DNA of 64,000 bases, taken from Arthrobacter sp. S41 (lineage in GTDB: Bacteria > Actinomycetota > Actinomycetes > Actinomycetales > Micrococcaceae). Below the pieces are notes generated by a model. It saw only the letters and a program-made list of their open reading frames with translations, was not told where the DNA came from and made no database searches. The translations under genes were made by a program, and so were the position numbers. The DNA lies in NCBI RefSeq assembly GCF_004320535.1, contig NZ_SIHY01000002.1, positions 248,001 through 312,000 of the forward strand, given 5' to 3'. Shown in pieces: positions 39,499 to 47,187 of this stretch. The number at the start of each line of letters is the position of its first letter. The stretch's first letter is position 1.

Positions 39499-39820
39499 TC
39501 CCTTAGTCCTTAGCTTTGCTCCATATATCAGTGACTCTCAGCTTTCCATGCTGTGAGCATTTCTCAAGGCCTGAGCGCAGGCCTGACGTATGCCACACAC
39601 TGACTGACTAATCCAACTCACACCTAAGCGCTGAGGTGCCCGCGGCCTCAAACACGCAGAAATTGTCGGTGAGAGAGTCGAGGGAATATTGGCGAAAATT
39701 CCCTTATTTCAGCGCTTGGAGACCGCGAAAAGTATGTCAATACCCACAATGAGCACTTATTTGTAACACCTCGTACTATTGAGTGCGGCGGAGATTAGCG
39801 ATCACCCTAGCCTTAAAGAC
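39499..39820. promoter_or_regulatory. 322-bp region upstream of the symporter with nested inverted repeats
   Basis: No ORF. The arms AAGCGCTGA (39626-39634) and TCAGCGCTT (39709-39717) are exact reverse complements 74 bp apart, and between them AGGGAAT (39681-39687) and ATTCCCT (39698-39704) form a second inverted repeat. The outer arms each contain AGCGCT. They could be operator pairs or a structured leader; I cannot tell which. Confidence 0.45.
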
Positions 39821-41200
39821 ATGTCTAACTCCGCGCCATCATCCAAACTCCCTAAATGGATGACCAGCTTCGGGCCGCAAATCATTGCAGCACTGATTGT
39901 CGGTCTCGTTCTGGGTCTTATTGCAAAGTACACCGGTAGCACCGCCGAGGAACCAAACGGGCTAGGTCGATTCCTTTCGATCATTGGCTCAAGCTACGTT
40001 TCTTTGCTTCGCACCGCAGTAATCCCCCTGATCTTCTTCGCAGTAGTGGCGTCTATCGCCAACCTTTCCAAGGTCACCAACGCCGCACGTTTGGCATGGC
40101 AGACCCTACTGTGGTTCGCAATTACCGCACTGGTCTCTGTAACCATCGGCATGCTCCTGGGCGTAGTATTCCAGCCAGGCGCCAACACCGGCCAGAGCGC
40201 ACCAGCAGACTACGAAGGCAAAACCGGCGATTGGCTCGGCTTCCTTACCGGTCTAGTGCCATCGAACTTCCTCGGCTTGGGAGCGAGCACCACTATTGCA
40301 GATGGTGCAGCCACCACCTCGGTCAGCTTCAACGTGCTGCAGATTCTCGTTGTTGCCATCGCCGTGGGTGTTGCCGCACTCAAGGTTGGCAAAGCTGCCG
40401 AACCATTCCTGACTTTCTCCGCTTCGGCACTGGCTATCATCCAGAAGGTTTTATGGTGGATCATCCGCGTTGCCCCGATTGGCACCGTCGGCTTGATCGG
40501 TAACGCCGTCGCTACCTACGGCTGGGACACCATTGGTGCCCTGGGTAAGTTCACCGTAGCTATCTATGTTGGCCTCGCCCTAGTGCTCTTTGCGTTCTAC
40601 CCAATTTTGGTTCGTAGCCATGGCCTATCCGTCAAGCAGTACTTCTCTGGTGTGTGGCCAGCCGTGCAGTTAGGCTTTGTCTCCCGCTCGTCAATCGGCA
40701 CCTTGCCTTTGACCCAGCGTGTCACCGAACGAAACCTCGGTGTACCTTCGGGCTACGCATCCTTCGCAGTGCCACTGGGTGCAACCACCAAGATGGATGG
40801 TTGCGCTTCGATTTACCCAGCTGTGGCATCGGTATTTGTCGCCCAGTTCTTCAATATTGATCTGAGCTTCACGGACTACATCTTGATTGCCATTGTTTCG
40901 GTGCTGGGCTCAGCTGCTACCGCTGGTACTACCGGCGCTGTGGTCATGTTGACCCTGACCCTGTCGACTTTGGGATTGCCACTTGCCGGTGTGGGCCTGC
41001 TTATGGCCGTAGACCCAATCATTGACATGGGCCGTACCGCGCTGAACGTTGCTGGCCAAGCCTTGGTCCCAACGATTGTGGCTAAACGTGAGGGCATCTT
41101 GGATCTTGAGATGTACAACGCTGCGCGTAACGGCAACCCATTTGCTGAGGATTCCTTTTCGGATAACAACACAAACGCAGAGCCAGTAGCTGCCAAATAG
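39821..41200 (+). CDS. Dicarboxylate/amino acid:cation symporter (DAACS family)
   Basis: 459 aa, about eight membrane segments and two hairpin loops as in GltP/DctA. The conserved loop motifs are SSRSSIGTLPLTQRV and VPLGATTKMDGCASIYP, and the substrate-binding helix is MAVDPIIDMGRTALNVAG. It takes up C4-dicarboxylates or Glu/Asp with H+ or Na+. ATG 39821 is chosen over TTG 39779, which lacks a ribosome site. Preceded by a long region of inverted repeats. The N-terminal basic stretch may aid insertion. Confidence 0.93.
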   Translation: MSNSAPSSKLPKWMTSFGPQIIAALIVGLVLGLIAKYTGSTAEEPNGLGRFLSIIGSSYVSLLRTAVIPLIFFAVVASIANLSKVTNAARLAWQTLLWFAITALVSVTIGMLLGVVFQPGANTGQSAPADYEGKTGDWLGFLTGLVPSNFLGLGASTTIADGAATTSVSFNVLQILVVAIAVGVAALKVGKAAEPFLTFSASALAIIQKVLWWIIRVAPIGTVGLIGNAVATYGWDTIGALGKFTVAIYVGLALVLFAFYPILVRSHGLSVKQYFSGVWPAVQLGFVSRSSIGTLPLTQRVTERNLGVPSGYASFAVPLGATTKMDGCASIYPAVASVFVAQFFNIDLSFTDYILIAIVSVLGSAATAGTTGAVVMLTLTLSTLGLPLAGVGLLMAVDPIIDMGRTALNVAGQALVPTIVAKREGILDLEMYNAARNGNPFAEDSFSDNNTNAEPVAAK

Positions 41201-41220
41201 CTTCTGAGTACTAGCGCGAA

Positions 41221-41248
41221 GGCGTCCGAGCAATTGAGCTCGGACGCC
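41221..41248 (+). terminator. Hairpin after the symporter gene
   Basis: GGCGTCCGAGC (41221-41231) pairs with GCTCGGACGCC (41238-41248), loop AATTGA. There is little T tail, so termination may be weak. Confidence 0.65.
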
Positions 41249-41294
41249 ATTGTCGTTAATCACCTATCTCTTTAAACCAAAAGAAGTTGCACAG

Positions 41295-41310
41295 CGTGCA
41301 AGTTTGCACG
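41295..41310. promoter_or_regulatory. Inverted repeat, probable TetR operator for tetR-mmpL-maf
   Basis: CGTGCAAGTTTGCACG has perfect 7-bp arms (CGTGCAA/TTGCACG) with GT between them, 12 bp before the TetR GTG start. Its position over the expected -35/-10 region fits autorepression. Inference. Confidence 0.6.
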
Positions 41311-41322
41311 TAGTGTAATTAT

Positions 41323-41994
41323 GTGACTACCCTGAGCGCCGGCACTCGCCGAGAACAAAACAAACGTGCCACTAAACAGGCCATCGTGGATGCTGTTGCG
41401 CAGCTTCTCCATCAAGGATCCTCAACTGCACCGACCGCGAACGACATCGCCGACGCTGCTGGGATTTCCAGGCGCACGCTGTTCAACTACTTCCCAACAG
41501 TGGACGCCGTCTATTCCTATCCCCTGCATCAGCTACTAGATGTCACGGTGGAAACCATGAGTGAGCCGACCGAGACTTTCACCCTGCTTGACTCGATTAT
41601 GCAGGCTCTAAAATCTGACAAGGTTGCTCAGCTTCTGGGTCAGGTGGCCTACTTTGGCGCTTTTGTCATAGCCGATGAAGACAGCCGTTGCCTGCCGGCC
41701 AATGTCAGCGAATGGCAAAAGGCAACCAATGATCTCTTTGCAAAAGTCATCGCCCGCTACCCGCAAGCAGACAGTTTTTCACTGCGTGTTCTCACCCATT
41801 CAGTTTTGGGCGCTGGCCAAGCCGCCTTTGATGAATGGATGGAACACGTCCCGTCCAATGTGAACGCAAGCATGGACATCACTCCTGAGCTCATTGCTAA
41901 GTTCCACGCATTGGTAACCAAGGCAATGAACACACTGGATCAAGGATTCGCACCACCTGCGATGAACAGCATCAGCACTTCGAAGGACATCTAA
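41323..41994 (+). CDS. TetR-family transcriptional regulator
   Basis: 223 aa. HTH at about residues 12-60 (RATKQAIVDAVAQLLHQGSS then TANDIADAAGISRRTLFNYFPTVDAVY). GTG 41323 with no leader is preferred. The mmpL gene starts 4 bp after its stop, and the operator-like repeat precedes it, so it likely represses its own operon in the absence of an effector. The ligand is unknown. Confidence 0.92.
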   Translation: MTTLSAGTRREQNKRATKQAIVDAVAQLLHQGSSTAPTANDIADAAGISRRTLFNYFPTVDAVYSYPLHQLLDVTVETMSEPTETFTLLDSIMQALKSDKVAQLLGQVAYFGAFVIADEDSRCLPANVSEWQKATNDLFAKVIARYPQADSFSLRVLTHSVLGAGQAAFDEWMEHVPSNVNASMDITPELIAKFHALVTKAMNTLDQGFAPPAMNSISTSKDI

Positions 41995-41998
41995 GCTC

Positions 41999-44900
41999 AT
42001 GGCATCATTCCTCTACCGCCTGGCACGGTGGGCACATCTGCACCGTTTCCGGGTCATTTCCATGTGGTTAGCAACGTTCATTTTCATCGGAATCTGCGCC
42101 AGTCTGTTCATGGGACAGCTCTCCAACACGTTCACCTTGCCCGGCACTGAAACCCAGCGAACCCTGGACCGGATGAAGGAAGAACTTCCTGATCTGGCCG
42201 GCGGCTCTGGCTCGATCGTCTTCCGCGAAAGCACCGGCAAACAGCTAAGCCCCTCTCAGCAGAAATCCATTGGCGAGTCCTTGGAGCAGCTTTCACTGCA
42301 CCCACAGGTTGCTGACGCGATGAGCCCTTTTGAGCTTCAAAAGAAGCTTGATGATGCCCAGCCTGAACTTGATAAAAACAATAAGAAGCTCGTTGATGGT
42401 CAGAAGAAGCTAGAAGACGCCAAAAAGAAAATTGCTGACGGCAAGGTACAGCTCGAAGACGGTCGCGAAGAACTAAAAACCGGATGGGCACAGTACTTCG
42501 ACGGCGAAAAGAAGATCAAAGATGGCGAACCTCAGATCACCGCTGCCGAAACAAAGCTGGCGGACAGTCGCGCGCAGCTGAATGCCGGACAAGCCGAACT
42601 CGACTCCGGAGCGTCCAAGCTTGCGGCCGGTGAAGCCAAGTACAACGACGGTCTAGCGAAGTACCAAGCGGGCAAGCAGTCTTATGATGCTGGCCAGGCT
42701 CAGTACACCGCGGGAGAAAACAAACTTGCCGCCGCACAAAAGCAGCTGGCTACCGGTGAACAGCAGTATGAAGCCGGAGAAAAGAAGCTTCTAGGCAACT
42801 CTTCACGAAGCGAATTCGAAGCCTCATTAGCTACAGGAAAGAAGAAAGCACAGGCGGGCCTTTCGCAGGCGGAGGATGGACTGGCCAAGGCCACTGCCGG
42901 TGTTGAACAGGCAGATGCCTCCATCAAACAGCTCAACGAGCAGATCTCGGCCACCGAAAAGGCACTAGAACAAGCAAAGAGCGATGAGGATGAACAAGCC
43001 GTTGCTCAATACACCGAAACACTAACTCAGCTCCAAGCCGGATTGGCGCAAGCTGAAGAGGGCAAGGCCACCGCGCAAGCAGGGGTCAAGCAAGCCCAAG
43101 CCGGCAAGGAAGAAGCCAATGCCGCGTTGGACCAGATTGCTCAGGGCGAAGCTGGTTTAGTCAAGCTTGATGCGGCAAAGAAAAAACTTGATGATGGCCA
43201 AGCGCAGATCACCTCGGGCCGTAAAGAATTGGACGCCAATAAGCCCCAACTCGCCGCAGCCAAGTCTCAGCTGGCTGACGCAAAGGCCGAGCTGGATAAG
43301 GCAAAGTCTGAAATTGCAGCTAACAAAGCCAAGCTGAATCAGGGGCAGGCACAGCTAGATTCTGGTTGGGCCAAGCTGAATGCTGGTCAGCAAGAATTCG
43401 ACCAGAAGAAGGCCGAGTTCCTCGAAGGTAAGGCGCAGCTTGCCGCGGCCAAAGCAAAGCTTGAGACCGGCGAAAAAACCATTAAGGAAAAAACTGCCGA
43501 GCTTGAACAAGGCGAAAAAGACGTAGAAAAGGGCGAGAAAGAGTTAGCCTCTGGCCAGGCCGAACTGCAGTTCGCTTCACGTCAGGTTGGCGCCAATTCG
43601 GATATGCGTTTTGTCTCTGAAGATCAGAGCACTGCCGTCTCCCAGGTCAGCTTCAAAGTGCAGACCGATGCATTAACGCCGGCAGACCGCGAACAGATCA
43701 AAGCCATCGCCGCTGGCCCGCAGGCCAATGGTGTTGAGGTGCTGTTCTCCAAGGACATCATGCAGGATATGTCTGAGGTCTTCGGCTCCTCGGAAATCAT
43801 TGGTGTGGTCATTGCGGCCATCGTTCTGCTGGTCATGCTGGGCACCTTTGTTGCCGCTGGTCTCCCGCTGGTACTAGCAATACTGGGTGTGGGTGCCGGC
43901 GTTGGTACCACCATGGCCTTCTCCTCACTGATTGACATGGCCTCGATTACTCCCGCCCTCGCTTTGATGCTGGGCCTCGCGGTGGGTATCGACTACGCAC
44001 TGTTCATCATTCACCGTCACCGCACGCAGTTACTTGGTGGCATGGAGGTGGGTGAATCCATAGCGCGTTCGGTTGGCACCAGTGGCAACGCCGTGGTGTT
44101 CGCCGGTTTGACCGTGATCATCGCGCTGGCCGCGTTGGCAGTGCCGGGCTTGCCATTCTTGACCGTGCTGGGTCTATCGGCGGCGTTCACCGTGTTCTGC
44201 TCGGTACTGTTGAACATCACCTTGCTGCCCGCATTGCTCTCCTTGGTCGGACACCGCCTGGTTTCCAAGCGTGCCCGCAACAAGGCCGCGACGATGGTAA
44301 AGAACCCAGAAATCAAGGAGCCGCTGTCCGCACGTTGGGTTCGCACCGTCACCAAGTTTGCCGTTCCAGTCACGCTGTTGGTTGTGGTGCTCCTTGGGGC
44401 AATCGCCCTGCCTGCGTCCCAGATGCGCACCGCGTTGCCAGATGGCAGTGCTGAACCGGCTGACTCACAGGCATTCCAAGCCTTCGAGCAGACCAGCGAT
44501 AAATTTGGTGCCGGCTACAACGGTCCCCTGCTGGTCCTGGCTGATCTGCCGGAGAACCTGAACGAGCGGGATGCGCAGACCAAGTCGTTGGACGTGGCTG
44601 ACAAGATCCGTGAATACGACGGAGTGGTCGCAGCCATTCCGGTCACAATGACCGATAACCACCGTTTGGCAGCCATCCAGGTCATTCCGACCGGCGGCCC
44701 CTCCTCCGAACAGACCGAGGCGCTGGTTCACCAGTTACGTGCTGACCACACCAAGATTGCGGACGCTACCGGCGCAAGCATCGCGGTGACCGGTCAGGTG
44801 GCCGCTCAGATCGATGTGTCTGAAAAAGTCACCGCGGCACTGGTTCCTTACCTGAGCATTGTGGTTGGTCTGTCGCTGATTCTCTTGCTCTTGGTTTTCC

Positions 44901-45502
44901 GCTCCGTGGTGGTTCCGCTCTTGGCAACCGGCGGCTTCCTGTTGTCTTTGGCAGCGGCCTTTGGCGCGAGCACCTTGGTCTACCAGTTCGGTTGGTTCTC
45001 CAAGATCTTCGACGTCAATGTCCCCGGTCCCTTGCTCAGCTTCCTGCCGATTCTGCTCACCGGTATCCTCTTTGGTTTGGCCATGGACTACCAAGTGTTC
45101 TTGGTATCGGCCATGCGTGAACGCTACGCGCACGGTGAGCCAGCCAAGGATGCAGTTCGTTCCGGCTTCTCGATGGCGGCTCCGGTGGTTACCGCGGCAG
45201 CGTTGATCATGATCTCCGTCTTTGCCGGATTTATGTTCTCGCATCTGGCCATGCTCCGCCCGTTGGGCTTTGCCTTGGCATTCGGAGTGCTCTTCGATGC
45301 CTTCATCATCCGCATGACCTTGATTCCTGCAGTGATGCACTTGCTGGGCGACAAGGCTTGGTACCTGCCAAAGTGGCTGGACAAGATCCTGCCCGATGTT
45401 GATGTGGAAGGATCTAAGTTAAATCAGATGCTTGAGTCCGAGGACTCTGGCAACGATGATGAGCGAGATCAGGACTACACCAAGGAAAATGTCTCGGTAT
45501 GA
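41999..45502 (+). CDS. MMPL-family RND transporter with a long glycine-heptad repeat insert
   Basis: 1167 aa. A short N-terminal cytoplasmic tail and one membrane helix (about 18-38) are followed by an extracytoplasmic domain, of which residues about 115-540 are a continuous repeat with a heptad-like rhythm (L-x-x-G or L-x-x-A, e.g. KLVDGQKKLEDAKKKIADG) expected to form a long coiled coil. Then come two blocks of about five membrane helices each, with RND signatures GIDYALFIIHRHR (about 664) and LAMDYQVFLVSAMRER (about 1026). MMPL proteins export lipids, siderophores or drugs. The insert resembles YhgE/Pip domains. Its stop overlaps maf. Confidence 0.92.
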   Translation: MASFLYRLARWAHLHRFRVISMWLATFIFIGICASLFMGQLSNTFTLPGTETQRTLDRMKEELPDLAGGSGSIVFRESTGKQLSPSQQKSIGESLEQLSLHPQVADAMSPFELQKKLDDAQPELDKNNKKLVDGQKKLEDAKKKIADGKVQLEDGREELKTGWAQYFDGEKKIKDGEPQITAAETKLADSRAQLNAGQAELDSGASKLAAGEAKYNDGLAKYQAGKQSYDAGQAQYTAGENKLAAAQKQLATGEQQYEAGEKKLLGNSSRSEFEASLATGKKKAQAGLSQAEDGLAKATAGVEQADASIKQLNEQISATEKALEQAKSDEDEQAVAQYTETLTQLQAGLAQAEEGKATAQAGVKQAQAGKEEANAALDQIAQGEAGLVKLDAAKKKLDDGQAQITSGRKELDANKPQLAAAKSQLADAKAELDKAKSEIAANKAKLNQGQAQLDSGWAKLNAGQQEFDQKKAEFLEGKAQLAAAKAKLETGEKTIKEKTAELEQGEKDVEKGEKELASGQAELQFASRQVGANSDMRFVSEDQSTAVSQVSFKVQTDALTPADREQIKAIAAGPQANGVEVLFSKDIMQDMSEVFGSSEIIGVVIAAIVLLVMLGTFVAAGLPLVLAILGVGAGVGTTMAFSSLIDMASITPALALMLGLAVGIDYALFIIHRHRTQLLGGMEVGESIARSVGTSGNAVVFAGLTVIIALAALAVPGLPFLTVLGLSAAFTVFCSVLLNITLLPALLSLVGHRLVSKRARNKAATMVKNPEIKEPLSARWVRTVTKFAVPVTLLVVVLLGAIALPASQMRTALPDGSAEPADSQAFQAFEQTSDKFGAGYNGPLLVLADLPENLNERDAQTKSLDVADKIREYDGVVAAIPVTMTDNHRLAAIQVIPTGGPSSEQTEALVHQLRADHTKIADATGASIAVTGQVAAQIDVSEKVTAALVPYLSIVVGLSLILLLLVFRSVVVPLLATGGFLLSLAAAFGASTLVYQFGWFSKIFDVNVPGPLLSFLPILLTGILFGLAMDYQVFLVSAMRERYAHGEPAKDAVRSGFSMAAPVVTAAALIMISVFAGFMFSHLAMLRPLGFALAFGVLFDAFIIRMTLIPAVMHLLGDKAWYLPKWLDKILPDVDVEGSKLNQMLESEDSGNDDERDQDYTKENVSV

Positions 45503-46140
45503 GCGATTTGAATAAATCAACAGCGCAACTGGTTTTGGCCTCGGCTTCATGGGGACGCAAGAAAGTGCTTAGCGATGCTGGTCTGCAATTTGAAACTCAG
45601 GTTTCGAAGGTGGATGAAGATGCGGTTTTAGCCAATGCAGTCGCTCAGTTCGGTCAACAGAGTCCAGCGCAAACAGCGCAGCTACTGGCTAAGGCCAAAG
45701 CTGAAGATGTCGCAGCTGGCCAGCATCCTCAAGGCACCGTGGTGCTTGGCTGCGACTCGGTCTTTGAACTGAACGGTGTAGCCTACGGCAAACCGCACAC
45801 TGAACAGGTTGCGCGTGAACGGTGGCAGCAACTAAGCGGTTCCACCGGAATTCTGCATTCTGGTCATTGGCTGATTGATCCAAATGATCCAAGCAAATCT
45901 GCTGGAGAAGTCTCCTCGACGGTCGTGCATTTTTCCACGGTCAGAGAGGCGGAGATCCAGGCTTACGTGGCCAGTGGTGAGCCACTACCTTGCGCCGGAG
46001 CCTTCACCATCGACGGACTGGCCGCAGCCTTTATCGAATCCATCGAGGGCAACTTCCAGAACGTTGTCGGTGTGGACGTATTTGTTCTACGCAAGCTTTT
46101 GACTCAAGGCGGAATCAGCATCATAGATCTTTGGAAATAA
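45499..46140 (+). CDS. maf: Maf-family nucleotide pyrophosphatase
   Basis: 213 aa. It has the Maf start LVLASASWGRKKVLSDAG (family form SASPRR) and the active-site region VLGCDSVFELNGVAYGKP. Maf proteins hydrolyse dTTP, UTP or modified nucleotides, preventing their misincorporation. Its ATG overlaps the mmpL stop by 4 bases, unusual for maf, which usually pairs with acc genes as accA3 does here 1 kb downstream. The SASPRR Arg-Arg pair is changed to WGRKK. Confidence 0.92.
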   Translation: MSDLNKSTAQLVLASASWGRKKVLSDAGLQFETQVSKVDEDAVLANAVAQFGQQSPAQTAQLLAKAKAEDVAAGQHPQGTVVLGCDSVFELNGVAYGKPHTEQVARERWQQLSGSTGILHSGHWLIDPNDPSKSAGEVSSTVVHFSTVREAEIQAYVASGEPLPCAGAFTIDGLAAAFIESIEGNFQNVVGVDVFVLRKLLTQGGISIIDLWK

Positions 46141-46151
46141 TCACTGAATCA

Positions 46152-46180
46152 CGCGCCTAGGAGCACTGCTCCTAGGCGCG
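46152..46180. terminator. Bidirectional hairpin after maf
   Basis: CGCGCCTAGGAGC (46152-46164) pairs exactly with GCTCCTAGGCGCG (46168-46180) around ACT. TAGTTCTTT follows on the plus strand. It overlaps the last codons of the minus-strand small gene. Confidence 0.75.
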
Positions 46181-46375
46181 TAGTTCTTTGCTGGCCAAAG
46201 TTGTCTGCGCGCTCAAACCAAGCTGGCGCACCTGGTGCGTGCGGCAGTCGTGGCACTGTAGGTATTGCACAATCCCCTGGGAGGTCTGGTGACTAGATTG
46301 CACTTCCCAGAAGTGCTCATGGCTGGTCGTTGAGGATCGTTGATCAATGCTGGGGCTGTAGTTCGTTGTGGTCAT
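46172..46375 (-). CDS. Small Cys-containing protein (67 aa), possible zinc ribbon
   Basis: From ATG 46375 (MTTTNYSPSIDQRSS) the protein ends in HFWEVQSSHQTSQGIVQYLQ then CHDCRTHQVRQLGL. The ESSH-x-TS-x-G-x-V-x-Y pattern with C-x-x-C occurs in many short actinobacterial proteins of unknown function. An upstream start at 46411 would overlap the divergent gene. No ribosome site is seen, so it may be leaderless. It starts 25 bp from the divergent CGNR gene. Confidence 0.6.
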   Translation of the reverse strand: MTTTNYSPSIDQRSSTTSHEHFWEVQSSHQTSQGIVQYLQCHDCRTHQVRQLGLSAQTTLASKELRA

Positions 46376-46400
46376 AGAATCAGCATGATGTAATGTCCTT

Positions 46401-46919
46401 ATGCAACTCAACCCTTACGGAGAGTATGCGGTTTTACTCGCTGCTTCCTTGGCAAATAACTGGCCGGAAAACCGCGATGAGATCGAAGCGCGCACTCGCG
46501 AGGTCGGCATGACCATGCCTTTTCCGCGGCGCAGTGCCGACCATAGTCAAACGCGCGCCATGATTGATGACTGGTTGCGCATCGTTGATGCGGCTTCGGA
46601 TGAAGAACGTGCTGAGCTATTAAATCTGCAGATGGCCCAAGCTTCCGCGTATCCACGCATGGTCAATCACGATGGAGAAGGGTGGCATCTGCACTATCGC
46701 GATAACGGGCAGAATATGCCACTGGTACTGCGGTCGGTCATTGCGGTGGGAACGGCCCTGCATCTGAGCACCCGCGGCATGCACCGATTGCGTCGATGCG
46801 AAGCCGAACCCTGCACCCAGGTGGTTGTGGATGTAACGCGCAATGGACGACAGCGTTACTGCTCGGTGCGCTGCGCCAATCGAGCTGCGGTCCGTCGCCA
46901 CCGCGTGCGTCAGGCCTAA
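46401..46919 (+). CDS. CGNR zinc finger / ABATE-domain protein
   Basis: 172 aa. The N-terminal ABATE-like domain (NPYGEYAVLLAASLANNWP onward) is followed by the CGNR-type zinc finger: CEAEPCTQVVVDVTRNGRQRY, with the second half CSVRCANRAAVRRHR. These proteins are thought to be stress-induced DNA-binding regulators. ATG 46401 has no ribosome site. Divergent from a small Cys-containing gene by 25 bp, so the two may be coregulated. Confidence 0.85.
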   Translation: MQLNPYGEYAVLLAASLANNWPENRDEIEARTREVGMTMPFPRRSADHSQTRAMIDDWLRIVDAASDEERAELLNLQMAQASAYPRMVNHDGEGWHLHYRDNGQNMPLVLRSVIAVGTALHLSTRGMHRLRRCEAEPCTQVVVDVTRNGRQRYCSVRCANRAAVRRHRVRQA

Positions 46920-47065
46920 AGGTTCATCGGCAAAATCCCACGCGGACATCCCGGACAGCAATCAAGCTTTCACTTGTAGTTCCTCCTACGTCCCCTCACG
47001 TTCAGCCGCGCCTACCCCGCTGGCTCTGCTCAGCTCCGCTGAACAGCCTTTCAGAGACCTAATAT

Positions 47066-47082
47066 TTGTAGGATTCCTCCAA
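47066..47082. promoter_or_regulatory. 17-bp near-palindrome upstream of accA3 (acc box, copy 2)
   Basis: TTGTAGGATTCCTCCAA is one base off the perfect palindrome TTGTAGGATTCCTACAA and matches the accD box (35208-35224) at 15 of 17 positions. It lies about 105 bp before the accA3 start, close to the 95-bp distance seen at accD. Confidence 0.6.
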
Positions 47083-47187
47083 AGTTTCATCTCAAACACC
47101 CGGGTTTGGCGGGTTAACTACATATAGTTCCCACAAAAACGATAGGCTCCTAGATGAGAAACCCTATTTTTTGAAGACAGGTTCACG

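Noticed and set aside
42340-43590. DNA repeats in mmpL considered as a tandem repeat or CRISPR-like array
   Set aside because: The repeats are in-frame codons for a heptad coiled coil, differ in sequence, and lie within one open gene.
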